Positions 59,370-64,000 of a stretch of 64,000 bases of DNA are shown here, piece after piece; the first letter of the stretch is position 1; each line of letters starts with the position of its first letter. Where the stretch lies: the NCBI GenBank assembly GCA_028023455.1, contig JAQFVV010006220.1, positions 7,049,852 through 7,113,851 of the forward strand, read 5' to 3'. This stretch comes from Epiperipatus broadwayi. Its lineage: Eukaryota > Onychophora > Udeonychophora > Euonychophora > Peripatidae. Below the pieces are notes generated by a model that did not search any database, was not told the DNA's origin, and saw only the letters and a list, made by a program, of their open reading frames with translations. A program made the position numbers and the translations under genes.

Positions 59370-59660
59370 TAATGTGTTTCCTTCTTGGACCACAAATATA
59401 TTTACTAGCCTTATTCCTGCTTCTTTAAGACTTATGGATTTGAAAAGGACTAAATAAATACTAGAGTATCCTTTTATAAATATGAATTGACTCTATGGTT
59501 TTAATTATTTTAAGGCATTAAAGAATACCCTCACCAAAGCTAATGCTTTTAACTATACTTCTCTTTACATTGATCACTATTATTATTATTTTTTATACAA
59601 CCGTATGGTTTACACTGCCCAATTCTTATCTTGGTCTTCACCTCATTTCTTTATAAAATA

Positions 59661-62600
59661 TTATAAGCAGCCAAAATATGGTTTTAAAATTCGTGAATTG
59701 TATGTACCACGAATCTCTCCTTCTTGGTTAATCCAAAATGCATTTGGACCTGCCTTTTTAACGATAGTATAAGGTCCTTCATACGTATTGAAGAATTTAT
59801 GGTATTTATTCTCCAATGGTTTGCTGGGATGGAAAGTCTTTATCAAAACTTTATCTCCAACTTTAAATTCATAAATACATTTTTTTTTATTCTGACTTCT
59901 ATTATTTGCCATTTTAACAAGTTGTTTATGAGCTTGTAAAATATCATTTTCTCCATTTATTTTGGGTTCATTAATAATAGGTTTATATTTTTTAAATAAT
60001 ATAGGTATAATTTGATGAAAGTGTAGTTGGATGGGTGAGAATCCTGTAGATTCATTTAAACTCCAATTGATATAGTCTACTACACGTTTTGTCTGCTTTA
60101 CCCAACCCTTGTGCTCCTCTTCTAAATAGGTCCTAAACAAACGTCCAAGCTCCCGCATAATACGTTCACATGGATTTGATTGTGGATTCCTAATAGAGAT
60201 TAGCACATGTTTTATTTTTGATATATCTACCCATTTCTTCCATTCCTTAGATAGAAAAGGTGTACCATGATCAGTTAGTATGGTTTTCGGCTTTCCTATC
60301 ATTGGAAATTGGAGAGTACTCAATACTTTGATTGTATGTTTAGCATTGGCTTGGGGTATCGGGTAAGCAGCAACATATTTGGAAAAGAGATCATAAGTGA
60401 CTAATAAATATTTTTGTTTGTTGAATGGAGGCAAAGGCCCATAATAGTCAATTGCTAAGATCTCGTTTGGTCTTTTTGGAATGATAGAATTAATTGAATT
60501 AATATAATTTTGGTTTACTGACTTAGCTCTTAAGCAAATTAGACAATCTTGGAGTGATTTCAAGATGTCTTTATACATTTTTGGCCAGTAAAACCAATTC
60601 TTAAGGGTATGTTCTGTCTTATGAGCACCATAATGCCCGTATAGACAGTGTACGTATTTTATGAGTGGGTCACGTAAAGACTTTGGTATTATTGTCCTCC
60701 ACTCATCAACGTTATCATTCACTTTATATAGTAAGACCTGTTGTTCTAATTTAAAATGGTTAAGATCTTTAGGTGCATCCAAAACTTCCTCCCTTAATAA
60801 AACTTTTATAATTGGGTTTAATTCTGGGTCATTAAATTGTATCTCTGGTAAGTTTTCCAACTCGTTCTCTACATTACTATCAGCCATCACATTGACATTT
60901 GTAATGTAGGCATTGTCTACCATCAAATGATTTTGTTCTGACCTACATGGATTTCGACTAAGCACATCAGCAACGATATTCTCGGATCCTTTGCAATAAT
61001 GCACAGTGTAATTAAATTCCTGTAGTAGTAAACTCCATCTAACTAGACGACTATTAGTCAGATAACTGTGATTCAGGAATTCAAGGCTTTTGTGATCAGT
61101 GATCACTATCACCTCTGATCCGAGTAGCATTTGTCGAAATTTTTGGAAAGCCCAGACTATTGCTAGTGCTTCCTTCTCTGTAACCATGTAATTTATTTCT
61201 GGACCTTTCAAGAGCCGGCTAATAAAGTAGAGGACACCTGGTTGGCCATCCTCTTGGATTTGGGACAGTGTTACCCCTAATCCAAAACCACTACTATCTG
61301 TTTGAACAATGAATGGTTTATTAAAATCAGGGAAAGCTAACATAGTTAACTTTAAAAACCCTGTTTTAATATTCTCAAATGCACGGTCTTGTTCTTCAGT
61401 CCATTTCCAATGTTCATCTTTTCTAATCAATTTTAGCAACGGTTCCATGTGGTCTGAGAACTTCTGATAGAAACGGTTGTAAAAATTACATAGGCCTAAA
61501 AATGATCTAATTTGTTTTCGAGTAGATGGTTTAGGAAAGTTTTGAATGGCAGAGATCTTCTCTGGATGAGGTCTTATCCCATTGCAACCAACAATATGAC
61601 CTAAGAAGACTACTTGGTTGGAAACTAAAGTACTCTTCTTGAAGTTAATTTTTATACCTTTCAGAAAACACTCTTTAAAAAATATAGATAAATGTTGAAG
61701 GTGTTCTTCAACTGTGGTGGATGCAATAATTACATCATCCACATAAATAATTATGATTTGTTTTACCTCAGGAGATAAAGTCTTATCCAAACACCTGATT
61801 AGACCTGCACCACTATTTATCAATCCAAATGGCATCCTATTAAATTGGTATGTAAAACCCTCATAACGAAAAGCAGTATATTGGCGATCTTCTGGATGAA
61901 GTTCAATCTGCCAATAGCTGGAGGTTAAATCGAAAGTGGAAAATACCTTCTTGTTTCCAAATTTCATGAATAATTCATGTATGGGCGGTGGTATATTTCT
62001 GTCTGGGACAGTAATTTTATTTAGTTGTCTAGCATCTAAACAAAATCTCATCGACCCATCTTTCTTCTTCACAGTTACTACTGGATTACAGTAAGGTGAA
62101 GAGCATTTGGAAATGATTTCCCAATCCAGCATTTTATTAATTTGCTTAGATATATCTTCCCGATATTGGTATGGAATAGGATATGATTTAGATTGAAATG
62201 GTTGATCATGAATTAATCTAATTCTCTGTTGGAATCCCTTTATCACTCCTGGTATGTCTGAGAAAATAGAATTAAATTCTCTTATAACAAATCGTAATTT
62301 TAATATATCATCACTTCCAAGCAAGTTGGATTCTGCGAGTTTACTCTCTAAAAGTGTTTCTGGAATGCTAGATGTTATAGAGTCAACTTCAATTTGATCA
62401 TATCTTGGAAGCAATGTCATCTCTAAGACTTCATCATTAATTTTAACTGTTTTATTACAGAAATCAATTACACAAGTGTTCAAATGTAGGAAGTCTGCCC
62501 CTAAAATAACATTATGAATCAAACCATTCAAAATTAAAAATACATGATAGAGAGTTGTTTGGCCGATTTTAATCTCAACCCAAATTTGTTTTTGGATTAA

Positions 62601-62909
62601 CTTAGCTTTTCTACTGTTAGCCATGGTAACCTGCATAGATTTCAGTGGTAAAATTTTGATATTAGGATTTATTGCTAAAATCTTTTGGTAAAATGTCTCT
62701 GATATCACAGAAATTTGGCTACCAGAATCTAATAATGCCTTAACCAGCAAGCTCTCAAACAAAACTTCTATCATAGGGCAACTTTGTAAAACAAAATTTG
62801 GTGTTTTATCTTCCCATGAACACATCATGTTAGTGATTTCTCGTGTAAAAGATTGATTCAAGTTCCTCATTGGGTATTTGGTTTCTTGAGGTGAGGAACA
62901 TTTCCTCAA
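59661..62909 (-). CDS. pol: Ty3/Gypsy Pol polyprotein (PR-RT-RNH-IN)
   Basis: A 1082-residue open frame. Protease has LVKALLDSGSQISVIS with active-site Asp61 and ILGADF (135-140). RT has MRFCLDARQLNKIT (about 287-300), FSTFDLTSSYW with Asp327, RMPFGLINSG and YVDD at 389-392. RNase H has QTDSSGFGLG (Asp538), TEKEALA and TDHKSLEF (Asp605). Integrase has a zinc module H759/H763/C789/C792 and the triad Asp821 (AIDYYG), Asp880 (TDHGTPF) and Glu915 (NPCERI). A GPY/F-type tail, YEGPYTIV, lies at about 1043-1050; no chromodomain. The frame opens with TTG, not ATG, and its first ATG is codon 14, so it is most likely reached by frameshifting from gag. No internal stop. Confidence 0.93.
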   Translation of the reverse strand: MRKCSSPQETKYPMRNLNQSFTREITNMMCSWEDKTPNFVLQSCPMIEVLFESLLVKALLDSGSQISVISETFYQKILAINPNIKILPLKSMQVTMANSRKAKLIQKQIWVEIKIGQTTLYHVFLILNGLIHNVILGADFLHLNTCVIDFCNKTVKINDEVLEMTLLPRYDQIEVDSITSSIPETLLESKLAESNLLGSDDILKLRFVIREFNSIFSDIPGVIKGFQQRIRLIHDQPFQSKSYPIPYQYREDISKQINKMLDWEIISKCSSPYCNPVVTVKKKDGSMRFCLDARQLNKITVPDRNIPPPIHELFMKFGNKKVFSTFDLTSSYWQIELHPEDRQYTAFRYEGFTYQFNRMPFGLINSGAGLIRCLDKTLSPEVKQIIIIYVDDVIIASTTVEEHLQHLSIFFKECFLKGIKINFKKSTLVSNQVVFLGHIVGCNGIRPHPEKISAIQNFPKPSTRKQIRSFLGLCNFYNRFYQKFSDHMEPLLKLIRKDEHWKWTEEQDRAFENIKTGFLKLTMLAFPDFNKPFIVQTDSSGFGLGVTLSQIQEDGQPGVLYFISRLLKGPEINYMVTEKEALAIVWAFQKFRQMLLGSEVIVITDHKSLEFLNHSYLTNSRLVRWSLLLQEFNYTVHYCKGSENIVADVLSRNPCRSEQNHLMVDNAYITNVNVMADSNVENELENLPEIQFNDPELNPIIKVLLREEVLDAPKDLNHFKLEQQVLLYKVNDNVDEWRTIIPKSLRDPLIKYVHCLYGHYGAHKTEHTLKNWFYWPKMYKDILKSLQDCLICLRAKSVNQNYINSINSIIPKRPNEILAIDYYGPLPPFNKQKYLLVTYDLFSKYVAAYPIPQANAKHTIKVLSTLQFPMIGKPKTILTDHGTPFLSKEWKKWVDISKIKHVLISIRNPQSNPCERIMRELGRLFRTYLEEEHKGWVKQTKRVVDYINWSLNESTGFSPIQLHFHQIIPILFKKYKPIINEPKINGENDILQAHKQLVKMANNRSQNKKKCIYEFKVGDKVLIKTFHPSKPLENKYHKFFNTYEGPYTIVKKAGPNAFWINQEGEIRGTYNSRILKPYFGCL

Positions 62910-62917
62910 GTACCCTT

Positions 62918-64000
62918 TTAGTTTGTTTTATGTGAATCTATAGATATATCCTTACTACATCCCGGTTTTGGGGAATTTCTTGGATTATTAGAAGAAGTTA
63001 TTTTTACTTTATTTAAATTATCACGACTTATTTTGGGAGAGGGGTCATAAGGTATATTCCTTTGAGATGTTTTTCCCTTCCAATAATTGGTATTTCTATT
63101 ATTTTTCCTTCTATTATAAAATATTGTATTGATTGAAGCTTCCTCTTTTTTTTTATCAGGTAATCTAATTGATAAATTGGTTTGATTCATATCAATACTA
63201 TTTAAAAGTTCTACTATTTGTTCTATTTTTGTTATATTGGTACACAATAATGATTGTTCTATTTTAAGTGGTAAATTTCTTTTTATTATTCTAATCATTT
63301 CACCTTCACTTAAATGATAAGTATTAAGTGTTCTTAATTTTGTTATTTGACGGCGAAAGAATTTGGTCAAGGTTTCTCCAGGTGTCTGTTTATACTTATC
63401 TTGGAATATTTGGTACAATAAAGCCTCTTGTTTATCTCTATTCCAAAAATTTTTAATTAATAACTCTTGATATTCCATATAAGTAGATGGAGTTTGTGAT
63501 AAAGACTCCCACCACATCAATGCATCTCCTTGTAAGTGACTATATGCAACGATCACTTTTTCTCCTTCTGATAAACTACGGTTAACGGAAAAATAAAGAT
63601 TAAGGCTTCTAATATGTTCTATCGGAGATTCATTATGAGATCCTTTGAATATTTTTAACCTAACAAATTGGTTAATTGTACTACTTGGTATTGAATGGTT
63701 GTATACCTTTTGTTTTTCTAAAACATTCAACTGAGAAGTTGATGTTTGATTTTCATGATTAATCCTATAAGTATCTAAGTTTAACCCTTCTAATTCAAAA
63801 TTACTAGGATAATTTTCAACTTCAGGCATTATATGATACTGAAAATTTGATCTATCACCAGAGTCAATTACTTGTTGTGGATCTTTTTGAATGACCTCCA
63901 AATGATTTTCACCATGATTTTGTTCTTGATTATAACTATAAGTATTTACATTATTTTCAACCTGATGCATTTCTATAGTTGGTGTTCCTTTACATATCTG
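62918..64000 (-). CDS. gag: Ty3/Gypsy Gag, start possibly beyond the window
   Basis: 350 residues from the first ATG in the window (63970). The same frame stays open to 64000, so the true start may lie outside. A retrotransposon capsid (Retrotrans_gag-like) region includes LQGDALMWWESL (about 146-157), TYMEYQELLIKNFW (about 163-176) and QTPGETLTKFFRRQI (about 195-209). The C-terminal 90 residues are basic and Asn-rich (RRKNNRNTNYW, KTSQRN) but have no CCHC zinc knuckle; this basic tail may bind RNA instead. The frame ends at TAA 62918-62920, eight bases before the pol TTG. Gag forms the particle that packages the element RNA. Confidence 0.88.
   Translation of the reverse strand, partial: QICKGTPTIEMHQVENNVNTYSYNQEQNHGENHLEVIQKDPQQVIDSGDRSNFQYHIMPEVENYPSNFELEGLNLDTYRINHENQTSTSQLNVLEKQKVYNHSIPSSTINQFVRLKIFKGSHNESPIEHIRSLNLYFSVNRSLSEGEKVIVAYSHLQGDALMWWESLSQTPSTYMEYQELLIKNFWNRDKQEALLYQIFQDKYKQTPGETLTKFFRRQITKLRTLNTYHLSEGEMIRIIKRNLPLKIEQSLLCTNITKIEQIVELLNSIDMNQTNLSIRLPDKKKEEASINTIFYNRRKNNRNTNYWKGKTSQRNIPYDPSPKISRDNLNKVKITSSNNPRNSPKPGCSKDISIDSHKTN
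62921..62929 (-). promoter_or_regulatory. Putative -1 frameshift window at the gag/pol junction
   Basis: Pol lies in the -1 frame relative to gag and is open only from 62927 on, because TAA precedes it. So any shift must occur in the last three gag codons. The sequence there is AAAACAAAC just before the gag stop TAA. It is A-rich but not a canonical XXXYYYZ heptamer. Whether a downstream structure helps was not determined. Confidence 0.5.

Larger units (their letters stand above)
58560..64000 (-). mobile_element. Ty3/Gypsy LTR retrotransposon, 3' part, running off the window
   Basis: On the minus strand the order is gag, pol (protease, RT, RNase H, integrase), about 530 bp of non-coding sequence, a polypurine tract and a probable 3' LTR. 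RT and RNase H before integrase is the Ty3/Gypsy order. Both frames are open and key residues are present, so this is the youngest-looking element in the window. The 5' LTR, the primer-binding site and possibly the start of gag lie beyond position 64000. No envelope-like frame is visible. Confidence 0.9.

Noticed and set aside
59140-59660. Search for an envelope-like third frame between pol and the polypurine tract
   Set aside because: The 530 bp are AT-rich, contain long A and T homopolymers and have stops in all minus-strand frames.

Overview
The window reads as AT-rich, repeat-dominated nuclear DNA from an invertebrate animal, about three quarters A+T by eye. Protein genes cover little of it, and almost every recognisable protein is encoded by a transposable element: endonuclease plus reverse transcriptase (EN-RT) LINEs resembling the RTE clade, a Ty3/Gypsy LTR retrotransposon, and a BED-finger hAT transposon. 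The style of the LINE and Ty3/Gypsy proteins recalls arthropods, but I cannot name the species. There is one assembly gap of exactly 500 N (48838-49337). I see no rRNA, intact tRNA, CRISPR array or prokaryotic operon.

Layout. 1-1480 (minus): a broken non-LTR RT relic. 1.5-19 kb: nearly featureless AT-rich DNA, with one GC/CpG-richer block at 3.4-4.5 kb that could be a host promoter. 19.0-22.1 kb: a decayed full-length RTE copy carrying a short tRNA-like insertion. 23.4 kb: a dispersed repeat found again at 49.5 kb. 24.7-25.5 kb: another RT relic. 25919-30351: a complete but dead hAT element with an 8-bp target duplication, into which a foldback element (with its own 14-bp target duplication) and a probable solo LTR later inserted. 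31.7-34.7 kb (minus): an RTE relic with a foldback insertion. 34.9-37.3 kb: a very decayed EN-RT relic. 38.0-41.3 kb: the best-preserved RTE copy, broken by one frameshift. 42.7-44.4 kb and 53.9-54.2 kb (minus): 5'-truncated copies of the same family. 44.5-45.2 kb: a further RT relic and a 335-bp palindrome. 45.5 kb: the best candidate for a host-gene exon. 47.85-48.8 kb: a pair of inverted tRNA-like (SINE-like) repeats. 50.4-53.2 kb: foldback elements, one of them recursively nested, and a small TA-flanked MITE. 54.2-55.9 kb: a second CpG-richer block, either an LTR or a promoter. 57.5 kb (minus): a weaker exon candidate. 58.6-64 kb (minus): a Ty3/Gypsy element with open gag and pol, running off the right edge.

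How the parts relate. The RTE family supplies at least five copies at different stages of decay, and these serve as landing sites and clocks for younger insertions. The foldback family recurs at four loci and shares a core around an ATCAATGGATGC motif. It is the least explained structure here, because its arms, its nesting and its one long target duplication fit no standard class well. The gag and pol of the Ty3/Gypsy element are in different frames and overlap by about ten bases, which points to -1 frameshifting. If a host gene crosses the window, only small exon candidates and two possible promoter blocks are visible.
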